Positions 34,901 to 47,616 of a DNA stretch of 64,000 bases are shown piece after piece. Below the pieces are notes generated by a model. The model made no database searches, had not been told where the DNA came from, and saw only the letters and a list, made by a program, of their open reading frames with translations. Source of the DNA: Paramarasmius palmivorus (lineage: Eukaryota; Basidiomycota; Agaricomycetes; Agaricales; Marasmiaceae); NCBI GenBank assembly GCA_037176845.1, contig JAYKXP010000209.1:1-64000 (forward strand). The letters are read 5' to 3'. Every line of letters starts with the position of its first letter. Positions within the stretch are counted from its first letter, which is position 1. Made by a program: the position numbers and the translations under genes.

Positions 34901-37900
34901 AAAACTTATACCATAACCCTCGTCGCATAGGTATACCACGACAAAACGTTCAGAACTATCAATAGCGGCTTTCCAACTGGTTGAAATCTCGTCCCAGCGT
35001 ACCCAAGGGGGAAGGTACAGCGAGTGTAGATACCCGCTTGGTTGATGCCGTTGTAAATCACTGGGTAGCTTCTTTGTGGTATGTGTTCCTTTCGCTCAGC
35101 TGCTATTTTTCTTGCCCTTTCCGCAATTTCTCCATCCTCTGGTTCGAAGAACGAACACTGACCAAACGCTACTTGCAGCCCTCAAGTATCACCTCAATCG
35201 CTGTCTTCATCACACATTACATGGTACACAAAGACCGGACGCAGACACGAACTATTTGACGGAGACAACAGGTATGTATACATGCTATTCGATCTGGGCT
35301 TTCCTTTTCGTGTTCTTTTGTGCTACTTACCGTTCTCTCCGAGCTGCGAAGCGCCATGCTTGGTTACAATCTCTTATTTCTTTCTTCACTACTCCCTCTT
35401 CGATGGAGCTAACATTCTCGCACATCTAGAACATTCAACATCGACTGGAACTTGCAGGCCCCACTTCCCGACCAACGCCAGTTATTCCTTCTCTTTGGAA
35501 GGGGAACATCTCCATGCCATATGGCGGTAAGTATTTGCGTCCATCCTTGATTGGTATATCTCACGGTAATCTCAGTGCGATGTTCTAGGACACCCACTCA
35601 TTGTACTTGTCGCGGATGATAGCACCTAGCCCGACCCAACCCGTACTATGGCACCATACGGGCATGTCTAGGCAAAGTCAAAGCTGGCGCTCGTGCCGCA
35701 TCTCCTGGACTGCGCTATGGCCGATGAGACATACATGCCGGTCTCTCGCGTTCTGGATTTGTGTCTTGTGCGCTTTTGCACCATGCTCGTTCAGCCACCA
35801 GCATGTCAAACCCGAACCGGTGCACTGTTCTGCGATCTGTCGGTGTATTCGTTTAGTGTTGGCTTCGGTTGACCTGTTAACGTTGGAGTATCTATATACG
35901 ATACGAGGGTAAGTGATACATATACCGTATTGCGATTGCCGTGCCCATAGTTCTTTCTGTGTAGATCCCGGGCTTCAGGTTCGAAGGTTCGAGAAGATCA
36001 GCATTCGTGTGAGCTATCTAAATCTCACTCTTTATGGCTGGTTTCTGACTCTCACCCTGTTTCGTTGGTTGGACGAACTCAGGTGGACAACTTTACACAT
36101 CCTAAGGTTTAGTCTAGGGGAAGATCGCTCGCACCGTCTCAGGTACGTTAACTTCCAGTTGTTATTCGTTCATCTGAAAACATAGCACCCTCAGTATAAC
36201 ACGCATAATCAAATAAATCCAACATCGTAGGTCTGCCATTTCCAGAGTTGCGCCGCCATACGAACGCAGATTGATCACAGCTAGAAGGAATTCCGACTAT
36301 CAGCACCGTCGATGGCGTTCGTTCAGAAAGGGTACTAAAGTCAGTATATAGAACAGTTGTCGTTCTTTTAGCTGACTTGCCTGGCACGCAAAATCTCATT
36401 CTGGAGTTGGCTCGTCGAATACCGAATGCTTCTAGGGCTCAGGCTCAGGTAATGCACCATCCCTTTCAAATACGTTTCTATACTAATGTTGTCTCTTGTG
36501 CTAGCTATCTTATCCTTTCCTATTAAGACATCCAACGTGAGTATTGGTATTCCCCACTACTATCGAACCGTGAACGCTAAAACGGTAGCAGTACTTCGCG
36601 TGTCTGTGTCACGCACAAGACGTCTTTCACTATGTTCTGAGGTGCGCACCGCTTGAAATTTGTGTCATATATATCTCGCTCACAATCAAGAGCAGCGATA
36701 TAAACTCATAAATTGATATACACCTTGTGTCTACCTGTGGATAAGGAATGCAACAGGTATATCTGATGCCGTGTTCGTCGTATAGGCTATGCCAACGACG
36801 ATGGCTAGGTACACGCGAATAGAGCCTTTTGCTCGATTTTCATCGTCGGCCAGCCTCGATGGCTTCTTGATCGTGCTTGGATGAACATCTATTGCCCATT
36901 CAGTGTTAGGTCTACGTCCTCACGTTGGTTTGCCATTGGATTGACCAGCAACTCCATGATCCGCGTTCATGATACATGAAGGGGACCTGCTGGATTCCAC
37001 GAGTGATGTCTATCGTCCTAATGCTTGCAGCGCTTACCTTTAGGCTCTGGGGACGTCGTGTGGATTGAGCAAATCTATGGTCATTTTCGCATTCCCCTAG
37101 GTTCGGGTATTACATGTTCATATAGCTCGAGATGCTATTCTCCTAGCCCGAATGTCAACTTTTTGTATCCTTGATCAATTACTGCAACAGTAGAGATATG
37201 TTATGCTTCATACGGGATGCCAGTACGTTTACTCCCCGCGAGTCAGGTATTCCCCGAGGTGATGGGGCGACGAAGCACTAAAAAGAAACCCAGCATATCT
37301 GCGTCTGGGACTGAAATACAATGAACAGAGCCCAGAGAGACGTTTCTGACTCTGAGAGAATTGAGTGCGAAAGCGCTGTGGGAAATAATGCCGACAACGT
37401 CTTGATCATGAACCACGACGACGAGCATCACCTCTCGGTCCCTTTTTCCTTCTTTCCTCTTATTCGTCGCTTCGCGTGAAAATTCGAATGGCTGTGTCAC
37501 TTCATGGTACGTCTCTTCCCCTATGACCCATTCCTTCGACTCAAAAATACCTTGTCTCTACAGCTCCCAGTCGAAGATCTTCCATGGGTCAAAATACAAG
37601 TTCATCGCGAGGATTCAAAACTAACAGATGACTTACCGGGGAAAGACTCGGTGCGTCGTCGTGTTTTCGTGGTATAGCGGCAAGATGTCGTTTTGCTGAC
37701 TCTTGGAATAGCTTTCATAGATGAGGAATTACCAGCCAGGTCAAGAGCCTACCGCGCCCCTTTATGCCGCATGTGATAGGACCTGGGAGGTTGCAGCAAG
37801 CGGTGTTTATTGGAAAGGTCGTCGAGAGGAAGGTTGGGGATGAAACTTTGAGCTAGAGATTTCAGGATTTTGAGATCCTTCATGTACGGTACGTCCTTGT

Positions 37901-40900
37901 TCAGAACCATCCTTCAAACAGGAGCTGACGATATCTCCTAGCCAAATACCAGGAAACTCTAGGCAATATCGAGGCAATAATGAAGAATCAGAGAACGAAA
38001 AAAGATGGCTTCAAGAATAGGTTAAGAGCGTGACCACCATTTGTTTGTTGGGATCAATGCGTGTGAGGACCAGTGCCTCTAACGCTGGCAGCGGTAAGCC
38101 TCAATACCCCGGCTCGTACCACATCTACAATATAGGCAAGTATTCCACACGACCATCTACAACCAGTGTACGCAGGTCTACTAGAAGTCAAGTCCTTTCC
38201 CATCACATTTAGATCATTGCTCGCGTTCTGCTACTTCCAAGGCATTTTTGGCCTCCTCCACATCCTACGCAACCCGCTAATGAACCTCAACGACCGATCC
38301 ACGGACATCGACGCAGTTGGCTGTAAGCACCTCCTGCTACCCTCCGACTTTCATGAACTGACACCGGGACTCATTCTAGGCTCCAACACAACGCTGGTTC
38401 CACAGCCACTCGGTTTATCCCAAGATTCTCCACCTTTTGATCATGACGACTGGATTCGCAACCGCAAAATGAGTAACCCAGCCTCAACGGAAAAACGGGA
38501 ACCTTTCTCTGGCACCAGAACGAACAAAGGCTTCAATCCAGCATCATCGGACTGCAGCTTCTCGAGAAGGCGCGAAAGAGGCCGGGGCTTCGGTAGCACA
38601 ACTGGCGCGGGACGGAACGCATGTAGACGCCAGAGGGGTTTGGGTTCTGTAAAATGGACTATCTGTCCCGGTATCTATGACTACTCTGACTTGGGCTACG
38701 TTTCTTCATCGCAATCTTTTCATCACATTGTATGTGTATACGCAGGGATTTACAGTACAGAATCATAGTTCGGTGAAGTATACTATACTCCATCATCGGC
38801 GAAGCACTGGAACGAAAAGGACTTGAAAAGAAAACTCCTGCACACGCGCGCTATTGATGTGGATGTAAGCGATCCCTTCCTCTACTGCAATGGCGGCATT
38901 ACACACCTTCGCGAGATTTGGAGAATATAGACCGATGTCATCTCCAACGTGATCAAAGCGGATTATTCACGAAGTGAGTCGAAATATCCTCTCCGAGCTT
39001 GCCAAGGACTAGCAAGCTCACTATCTAATTTGACGAAGCTAGAATGGAAAGGCGACTTGGTAAGTAATACAGGACAGGGTGAAAGAAGAAAACATACCGA
39101 TGACGAACGGACGTGTACAGGTCCAACGTGTTCTATCCAACAGCAACCCTGATCGACAAATAATTGGCGTCTCTGCTAGTCCATCGAGAGCAGCATAACA
39201 TGGTTTATGGCCAACCGAGGTGTAGTACGTTGATTATACTTCAACAGGTCATACGAACCCAAATAGAGAGTCAGTAATGAACTAGAACATGTAGAAAAAC
39301 CTGGACATACGGACACTCGAACAAGCCCGTCTCATGACCTTGCACATCTTCTACTGATCTTGTACGCTATCCAACTGTCATTTGATTCGAAACCTGAAGA
39401 TTATATCTTAGCACCCAGGTGATAAAGCAGAAGACCAAAACGAACGACCAAACGAACCATCCCAGGGCTTGCATGGCTGAGATCTCTACGTGCTGTCGAT
39501 GAAGGATGCGAAAGTGAATTCGCGATTCGTGGTTCCTGAGGTTAGAATAGGGGAATAGAAGGATGAAGTCCCACAATCGACACCAGTGTTCTCTTCCTCC
39601 GGTGAAAATGGACGTGTATATCGGTATGGTTGCGCCTGCACGGTTCAAGTGATGCGCGTTGGGTACCGTCATCTCGAAGAACCAGCAGCCCCACCGAACG
39701 ACATCGAGTCTATGGGGTTCTAGAAAGGATGTAAACCGAGGTACGGTTTGCCTCACACACATTGTGCGAAAGTTTGAGGATAAGGGAGTCGTACAGTCCG
39801 TCTAGTCAATGCTGGTGTCGGAAAGAGTGCGTGGAAGAGTCGGGTCGGTGTTATAGCCGGAACTCAATCCTTACATTGCTTAGGAAGATCGAGCCGTAAT
39901 AAAAGGCATGAAATAAATGACAGCGTACCGGTAGTAAAGGTCTGATAGTTCATCGATGCCCTGGTTCTGTACTAAGAGTAGGAACGCGGGATTACATCTC
40001 TAGTTTCAAGACTGGCCAGAGTTGTTGCCTGCTTCGTGGTCGAGGATGTAAGCCTGATATACAACTTGAAGCACTCGAAACGCACCTTTTCATAGCTATA
40101 CAGCCAGTCAGTACTTGTTCTGCGCGTGGTTCTGCCTTGAGATGGGTAGAGGGTGCTGCCAGCAGATGGAGGTCAAAGTGTAAGCGCGTAGACCGCCGGC
40201 ACTTTTTTCCTCACAACCACCACCTTGCAGCTGCCCAGTGAGTACGATTGCTTCTGTATGCACCGTTTCGAAACTAATATACCTCTCAGTAACGTAGCAA
40301 AGTTTAAATCGGAACACTCAAAGCTTGAAGATATCACTTTTCGGAATTTGGTACGCGTGCAGACTTTGCTCAACGTTTCTCGCGATCCTTATGCCCCTTC
40401 CTACCCAAGTACACGTCCAACTTGATGTTCGTGCCCTCAAAGAAACTCTATATCCACCCTAAATAGCTTCCCGAAGTCAAATCCACGCATCCGGCTCCGT
40501 ATCCTTCACGCAAGCACGACCACAAGGATCTGGGCAATCCGCGTATCGTCAGTCCGCTACCACTCAGGATACCGCCGAACCAATTCCATCGTGAAAATTT
40601 TCCTCTCCTCCACTTCCTTTCCCGCACACAGCCTATCCAACTGCCTCTCAGCCGTTTTCGGCAGACCGTCAACCACCAATTGACCTTCCGCTTCCTTTTC
40701 ACCAACCAAGCGTGTCTCCCGTACTCTATCCAGGCATAAACGTGCTGCAGGTGTGCCTCGATTGGTAAGAAGAGGAAAATTGAGCGCAGCAGAGGTCCAG
40801 AGCAACGATTTAGATCGGAACTCGCGTTTAAGACTCAGGTGAGCTGTCTCCCATTGTTCTCCCATTTTTCTCTCGTTTTCCATCCTTTCCTGCGCGTTTT

Positions 40901-43900
40901 CCTTACACTTCGTTATCTACAGCGCCGTTAACGGGATCCCTAAATTTCCAACCACAACAACGAACCCCGAACGCCTTCATACTCAGGTCTACATACTACA
41001 TTTCGATAATAGCCCCAACCCCAACCGCCAGAGCTGGATTCGCTTCCCAACCCCCGCTCTTTCTACACCCGCCTTAACATCTTTTCCCTATCTCGCTCCT
41101 CAAAACCAGACATCGATTCTGCGCTCCAAGGCGCCAAGTGGTCACCCAGGGGTTCATCGCGTTTGTAACATTAGGCGGTCGATTAACCGATATCGGCGTG
41201 GCTGTAGGCACAGTATACAAGTCTCACGAGTAGGAAATGGCGGCTGCTGTTGGAGTACGGGAACTGCTCAAACCTATCTTTGGGCTCCAAGGTCTCCTGC
41301 ACCTTGATGCATGGAGGCACACCCTAGTATGGTGAGTCCGTGCTATACGCTCTCCTTAACTGGGTAGCAGCAGCTCATGTCCGTAATTCCTTACCAGGAT
41401 CCATCTGTATTGGTTACAAGTTTTCGTGTTCAATGTCGAACGCCCTACACCGAAATTTTCAGGCCTTGTGGGCACGTTTAGCTCTGGTTATATGGCGTTC
41501 ATTATCCGCGGGTCTGTTCAGCTTATTCGGTAAGGATCATCAATTGAGTCCGAGTAATCGACCTTATCGCTCATTGCTGTTGACTGCCACAGCCATGCCT
41601 ACCGCGGATACACAGGCGCTCATGTAAGATAGGTTGGAACCCTGTCCACAAGGAAGGAAAATTGGTGTGGTTTAGGCTTGATCGTTAGTTTCGGCTGATG
41701 AGAGGGCTTCTCTACGCCAAGGTGTGTGTTCTTGTAGTTCAGTCTCTTGCTGTTGGAGCATCTTGCTGACCCGAATGCCTTATCGCCAATAGCATCCGAC
41801 GCGACTTCTGGCCTTCGCTCGTTTGATTCGATCCCTGCCTTGTTTTCACATCAGAGCCTGGGTCCCGTGAAGTGTCAATTGCAGTTCGTTCTCGTACACG
41901 CAACATCGAGGTACGGAATATTCTTAATGTACTACCTTTGACTATGTCGTTGACAGCTTTTGGTGCTTAGTATCCGCATCTCAACAGAGCATGAGATGTG
42001 TAGACAGGGTGCTGTCTCACTTTCGACACGCTCCCAGCAGACTGGCCCTAGAGTGTGGTTCAACTCCAATCCTCCACGCAAGCGCACCACACAAATCTCG
42101 CTTGTGATAGCGGATTTACAGCTCGTCCTGAAAACCCAATTCGAAACTTGACGATGTCTACAACAGCGTCCTCTCGAACCGCGGCTCTTTTCTAACGAGA
42201 GCGTCGATGTTGAGGTCTACCTTGGGTACGCATAGACACAAGAACTTGGCACCTCAACTTATCAATGCATCTCGCGGTTACGAGTGGGATATTGGCCTTA
42301 TAGACGAATGAACGAGCGTCCTGTTGAAGACTATCGCTGCCTTCTGGTGAGTAATATTATCTGTTTCTTCATGTGCTTCTTATTCACACCGAGTCTTTCA
42401 CAGGGACAGATGCAAAATCACGATTCGTTTGTAGGGCTTCCCGCGATTCAGATGCTCATGCCCGTAGACGAACCCTACGTTCTATCGGGCTTACTCCTTG
42501 CTACATCCACCCAAACGTCGACATAGTACCTGCGTCGATGAGCACACTATTTCCTTTCATCTTATCGAACCACTGGCCGGTGCTACACCTCCTACCGGCC
42601 AAGCACTTTCCTCGGCTCTGTTCAACCAGCAGCTTTGAAGCTTGTACGAAGGCCGTGATAATGTATGTGTAATCGTCATTGGTGAGCAACTGTTCCTTCG
42701 CGCCGTTTTCCGGAGTGCTATCCGATACACATGCATTCATACGGATCTTCAGGGGCAACCAGTCATTTGCCGGTCCATTGCGGCCTAATCGTACGGCTAT
42801 GTGAAGGGAATGACCGGCGTGAAGACAACGGTGTATTGTGTTGCGATCGCATTAGCCCAGTTCTTCGCTGGCGGATGTTGTGAACCTGGATATGAACGTA
42901 TGGCGTTGAGTCGTGTAGGGAGCTAGTGTAATGTAGGACAAGTCGATGGTACTGCAAAGACACGGGAGCTGGATTGCGGGGTGTGGCCGTTGACCTAAGC
43001 GGTGTAGCGAGGAGGAAAGGAGAGGCGAGCTGTACGCGTGTTAGCATCTTCTGGTGCGGTGTTCGGCATTCGTAGCGTCCCTATGTCGTATCCAGTCTCG
43101 CCTCAGTGTTCCGCTGGCCGACTGTCGCGTTCTTTGCATTTCAACGGTAGACTGTCTAGGTATCGTTGAGATAGGGATAGACTGAGTCAAGGCGCCAGTA
43201 GACACCATGAAAGTGTACCGCAGTAGAACATTCATTTATATTGATCCATTGAATTCGATAGGTAGCAACATTTGTCGGCCATATTCTATGTGGCGGTCTA
43301 TGGTAGTATGTCATACTCGACATATATATATACTTCAAAGACGGATATCGTGAAATCAAGATAGGAGTTCTCTGATGTTTTGCTGAACGTGCTAAAGCGA
43401 TACAGGTATGTGAGGTAGTAAGAAGGCAGAGTCTATGAACGACGGGAAGAACATATCTGTAGTCGTCCAGGGTGCCTATTATTACGGTCGACCTGAGAAT
43501 CGTGATCCGTACATCGTGTCCTCACGACGACAATCTCTCCTTCGAGTAATCTACAGGCTTCCAGACCGCAAGTAGAGTCTGCAGTGGTGGAGTTGAACGG
43601 GATCCACGCTCCAGGATTGAATTTGAGGAATATGTTGGGTACACCGGGTCATATCCCACGAAAGGTCAATGATATAGGAGCCGGGAATGAGTTGGAGATC
43701 GGGTGAAGGCCTAAAGTCTGAAAAATCGCACATTAAACATGACAATGATCAATTTACCGGTGAAGGAGGCCTGAGTGGAGATACCAGAGGTTGGGTACAC
43801 GACAATGCGACGGTTTAATTTCAAGGATAAATCCAACGGAGATATACCACCAACGGTGTACTGAATACGTACGGTGTTGACGTTGGAAGAGGTCGTCATA

Positions 43901-46168
43901 TGGGAGAGCATTCGATGTAGTGTTGAAAGTGGAAGCAGATAGCGTCTGCCGCCGGCACATGACTTGGCCTAAACCGACCACCATCTCTCCCTGGTCTCCT
44001 TGCTTGCTCTGATGGTACGCTCAATCATGACATGGCTTTTTCCCCCCGGGTGTTGTGGGATGGCTTGATCTGGTCAAAGTCCGCATCAGCTACGATCTCT
44101 TCTGCATATATTGAGTCAACTTACCCTAACGACATGAATAGCGACCAGACTACTTCCCAGATTCGTCAATTAGCATGCTTTCGACTGAAGCAGGTGGATG
44201 CGTTCCTCATCACCATATCGAAGGTCACGGTCATACGTACAAAGCAGCCTACCACTTAGAACAATACAAGCATGTTGACCGAGCTGTTGGTGACGCTGTC
44301 GTGACACCCTGGGGACAGGAGAAACAGGCTGGCGGTAGAACAAGACATGCGAACGAAGGTCACCGACACGATACGCTAGACGATTTTCATGGGCATTGCA
44401 GCTGGTGCAACGTCCACCGAACAGGTACGTGTCTTGCCAATTATTCATGCTGTTGACTGATAAGCAAAAGGGCTTTCGATTGGTGCGAAATGGGGTCAGG
44501 CAAAAGCGGCTGTCAAGGAACTTCGACCAAAAGTTGACGTCTTCACGGCCCTTAATCTGTTGAAGACAAGTGGAAGGTCGTGTACGCGAAACCTCTTCTT
44601 CAAAAGAACGGCTAGGTGGCCGAAGACATATTCACAGCACGTGTTGGACAAAACCATGATCCAAACCTATCGGGCATCTAGGCTAATGTTATACACATAG
44701 ATATTCTTACTCTCAAGAGTCGAGTTGATGCTTAAGTTGCCAGAGAAGTACGGTGGTGACTCCGACCAGCGTCAACGATACTCGAGTCGTTCTGTCCACA
44801 GGAGTATCTATCAACTATAAAAGTACTTTTAGTACCCTCCCCTTAGGCCGAGTAACCAACCGAGTCAGAGATCCTCATTGCGGTGTACGTTTCATGAGTG
44901 GATACCGACTAGCGCATAGAACAGATAAGGTGTGTGATTTCTAGAGCCCATTAATCATCGACTGATGCTAGCGTTTTCTTTTTACAGCTTTCACGGGCGG
45001 TATTCTGTATCCGCTACTACCCAGCGTTCTCAAAACCTCAAGCCTGAAGTCTTCAAGCACACTTCGAAATCTGCCCTCACAATCGTGATCTGTACATTCC
45101 TTCGTTGCTCTGGGCCCAATATCTTTTCCAACGTTGAGAGATGGCCGGTTTGATGGTATCAGGTATTTGGAACAGGAAAAATGGGATGAGCAGCGGGGTG
45201 ATGGAGCGGGTTCTTGGAGCGGGTTCTTGGAACAAATGTACAAAGATGCTTGTGCCCCTCGATAATTTCAACTCTTACGGCCATGAAGTATCCGAGCGCG
45301 AACAACAAAGACGTTTCCAGCTGGCCGGTACATTCACCATACGCCACATGGGCTGCACAGACTTTGCAACTCGCGTTGGTATATTAGCCTAGTGACCAAG
45401 ACAAAAAGAGACTAACGCCTACAGTGATAAACGAAGATTTAAGGCGAAACCCTGGAATTCAAAGGCGTCGCTTGGTAGCATGGAAGCAAGTCAATGATCC
45501 GATATCATCCTTTTTTGATGCGCAAAAACTCGCGCCCAGGTGGTAAGTAAGTAAACAGTATTAATATTCACAGTATGTACTCTTAGTGCGACAACTAACC
45601 GACTAAAGGCGGACACCACCACGTACATTAGAGAGAACAGCAATACATCGGTTCCTCTACTACTGGACTGGCACAGGGAAAAGGATAATAACCACGTGGC
45701 TTGGAAACGAGCGAAGAGAAACGAACGGCAGAAACTCGCTTTCCAGAAGCAGGGATACAATCTCTGCGCAAATTCTGAAGGTCAGTATGAGTAAATTCAA
45801 ATATAATTCAATCCTCACATCAATCAAGCGCCCCCGAAATAATCTACGATATCTTCCAGCCTACTGGCTTCCTGTCAAACTTAATAGACCAAACCGAAAA
45901 CTTTGACTCGAACGACAACAATCGATCCGAGGGGGGACATATATTCGATTACAGTAACACCTCAAATCCATAGAAGAGAATTATAACAGAGGGTGACAAT
46001 AAACGGTCGCCTACACATGACAAAAGCTCAGGTCCAATTCGTACTCTATTAGGAACCCATCTTCGACGAGACATGTACATACTGAACACTAGTCCTATTA
46101 GAGCGAAAGAATTAAAAGACGGCTGCATACCACAAGCAGAAGTAAGTCTCGTATCGGAAAGAATACTT
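28951..46168. other. 17-kb ORF-poor stretch, probable decayed genes or element debris
   Basis: No frame here exceeds about 200 codons or resembles a known protein. Many plus-strand intron-like units occur: donor GTACGT/GTGCGT/GTATGT, a pyrimidine-rich middle and YAG at 50-75 nt. Examples start near 30299, 30934, 31071, 31556, 35079, 35273, 35528, 38322 and 44424. Short fragments between them read like protein (ARVTVAFFAGAALILPVAEV at about 30998, PHLLDCAMADETYMPVSRVL at about 35695) but hit stops soon after. The best frames are + 29665-30102, + 38166-38768 and - 40557-40883. An A-rich tract of ~40 bp sits at 29166-29205. The pattern suggests old multi-exon genes losing their frames, or noncoding transcripts, but I cannot decide between them. 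Confidence 0.45.
38380..38768 (+). pseudogene. Possible coding remnant, hypothetical
   Basis: The longest frame in the ORF-poor region. After a good 3' splice site (CATTCTAG near 38380) it reads GSNTTLVPQPLGLSQDSPPF, then a Ser/Arg/Gly-rich basic part (SRRRERGRGFGSTTGAG) and WTICPGIYDYSDLGYV before the stop. No start, no upstream coding exon and no family resemblance can be given, so it may be a chance frame. Confidence 0.2.
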
Positions 46169-47265
46169 CTACTTTAGTCTAAGCAAATCTCGGCCGTCCG
46201 ACAGGAAAAGGTCAGGGAGCAAAGTCCTCCTATCAACAAACTCCCTAATCTTCCGCCAAAACTCATCGTACATTGGAGACTCCGAAACAACACAAAGCAA
46301 GTTATCGACGTAGGATAGTATCCGATCACCACGATAAACTGCTTGAAGAGGGTCACCGAATACAGGAACCACTAATTTAGGATGAAATCGATGCTCCCTG
46401 AACAACGAATGCCGTACAGATTGCTGATTGCAAAGAAGAAGAGCAATCACTTCCACGTTTGGAGGAGGACGCATATGTGCCAGGAAAAAGGCCACGTTCG
46501 CTTCCCAAGACCGGTCGACCAACAGGATTGAGAGCTCGACTATGGACTTCAAACCTGTAAAGTCATAAAGAGGACCGTCAAATGGGGGTAAGCCCCATCT
46601 GCATCGCACACACAAGCGCTTCAGCACCGGCCAACGATCGATAACGGAGACGAGTGTCAACCGCTGAATGCGGGGTCCCTCTCGTCTGAAGACATGCAGC
46701 TCGCTGAAGTAGTTGCGAAGGCGAGCATGCAAGCGAATAGTCGTCAATGGATCCAGCACGTAATAGTACGGAACCTCCATCGACTCGAGTCGCGGAAAAT
46801 AGGTGGCACGGAATTGGAAGAGTATATCGGGATGGAGTCGGCACGATAGTCCCAAGTGCTGAATGGTAGGTGCTATTGCCGCAAGAATGGAGGGTACTGC
46901 GAAGGACGACCCAAAGATTTCTGCGTCCTGGAATTCGGCAAACGGCGGACAAGTCAAGTGGATGCGAAGCTCCCGCACCAGTCCGGCCAGGCGAGGATTG
47001 CTTCTGAACGCGACATCCAAGAGCAACAGCTTCTCGCCTTCCTTGATACGAATTTTGCGATACAACACCACCATCAGGCTAGCAATGTACAAAAAGACGA
47101 TTGAGTTTGAGCCAAATCTCATCATGAAGGAAAAACTCACTCCCACCATAAAAGAGGTTCAACGAGAATAATATCGCTGGAAAATCGACGCTCGTCGACA
47201 GCATCCTGCATAGACCAAGCCAAGACCTGCAATAAGGAGTCGCGGTCCAAACGTACGAGTGGCAT
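46169..47265 (-). CDS. F-box-like protein with leucine-rich-type C-terminal region
   Basis: Probably a member of the large Agaricomycete F-box-like family that supplies substrate receptors to SCF ubiquitin ligases. Two exons. From ATG 47265 the first reads MPLVRLDRDSLLQVLAWSMQ... to ILVEPLLWW, with the intron between about 47144 and 47080. The second opens LMVVLYRKIRIKEGEKLLLL and continues with NPRLAGLVRELRIHL, APTIQHLGLSC, FPRLESMEVPYYY, RIQRLTLVSVI, WPVLKRLCVRC and MRPPPNVEVIALLLC. This spacing of leucines matches the loose repeat architecture of fungal F-box proteins. The N-terminal LxxDxLLQVLxW fits a weak F-box. There is no transmembrane segment. The stop is at 46169 after DLFLSDGRDLLRLK. 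The assignment rests on architecture, not on a diagnostic motif. Confidence 0.7.
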
Positions 47266-47616
47266 CGCAAGACAAAAGGAAAGCTAATACCGACTTACCG
47301 ATAAACGCGACTATCTTTTATAGAGTCTGTAGCCGAAGTACTCAAGTACCGAGATATCCAAAAGGGAAGGGGAAATATTACATAATATTACAAGGAACTC
47401 AAGGTCCAACAATGACCACCATGAGAAAGCGCCAACCAGCACGCCGCCTGCCACACTGACTTTACACCTCCCGGTCGCGAGTCGGGTACTGAATGGATCA
47501 AAACATCGACCCGAACTAACTAGCTCGAGCCCACATGGAGACACCATTCGTAGTCAAGAAAAGCGCGCTGGATCAGAAACCACTAGCTCCACCAACTGCA
47601 AAGGTCACCCAAGAAG

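Noticed and set aside
40448..40883. Overlapping minus-strand frames of 85 and 108 codons
   Set aside because: Both strands are open here and neither reading resembles a family; no splice partners were found.
44150..44700. Plus-strand fragments containing HCSWCNVHRT and, after an intron-like gap, AKWGQAKAAVKELRPKVDVF, suggestive of a transposase remnant
   Set aside because: The reading is short, His/Asp-rich, open on both strands and lacks a catalytic triad that I could place; not enough to name an element.
45203..45230. Two direct copies of GGAGCGGGTTCTT
   Set aside because: Too short and only two copies; no structural or coding meaning apparent.
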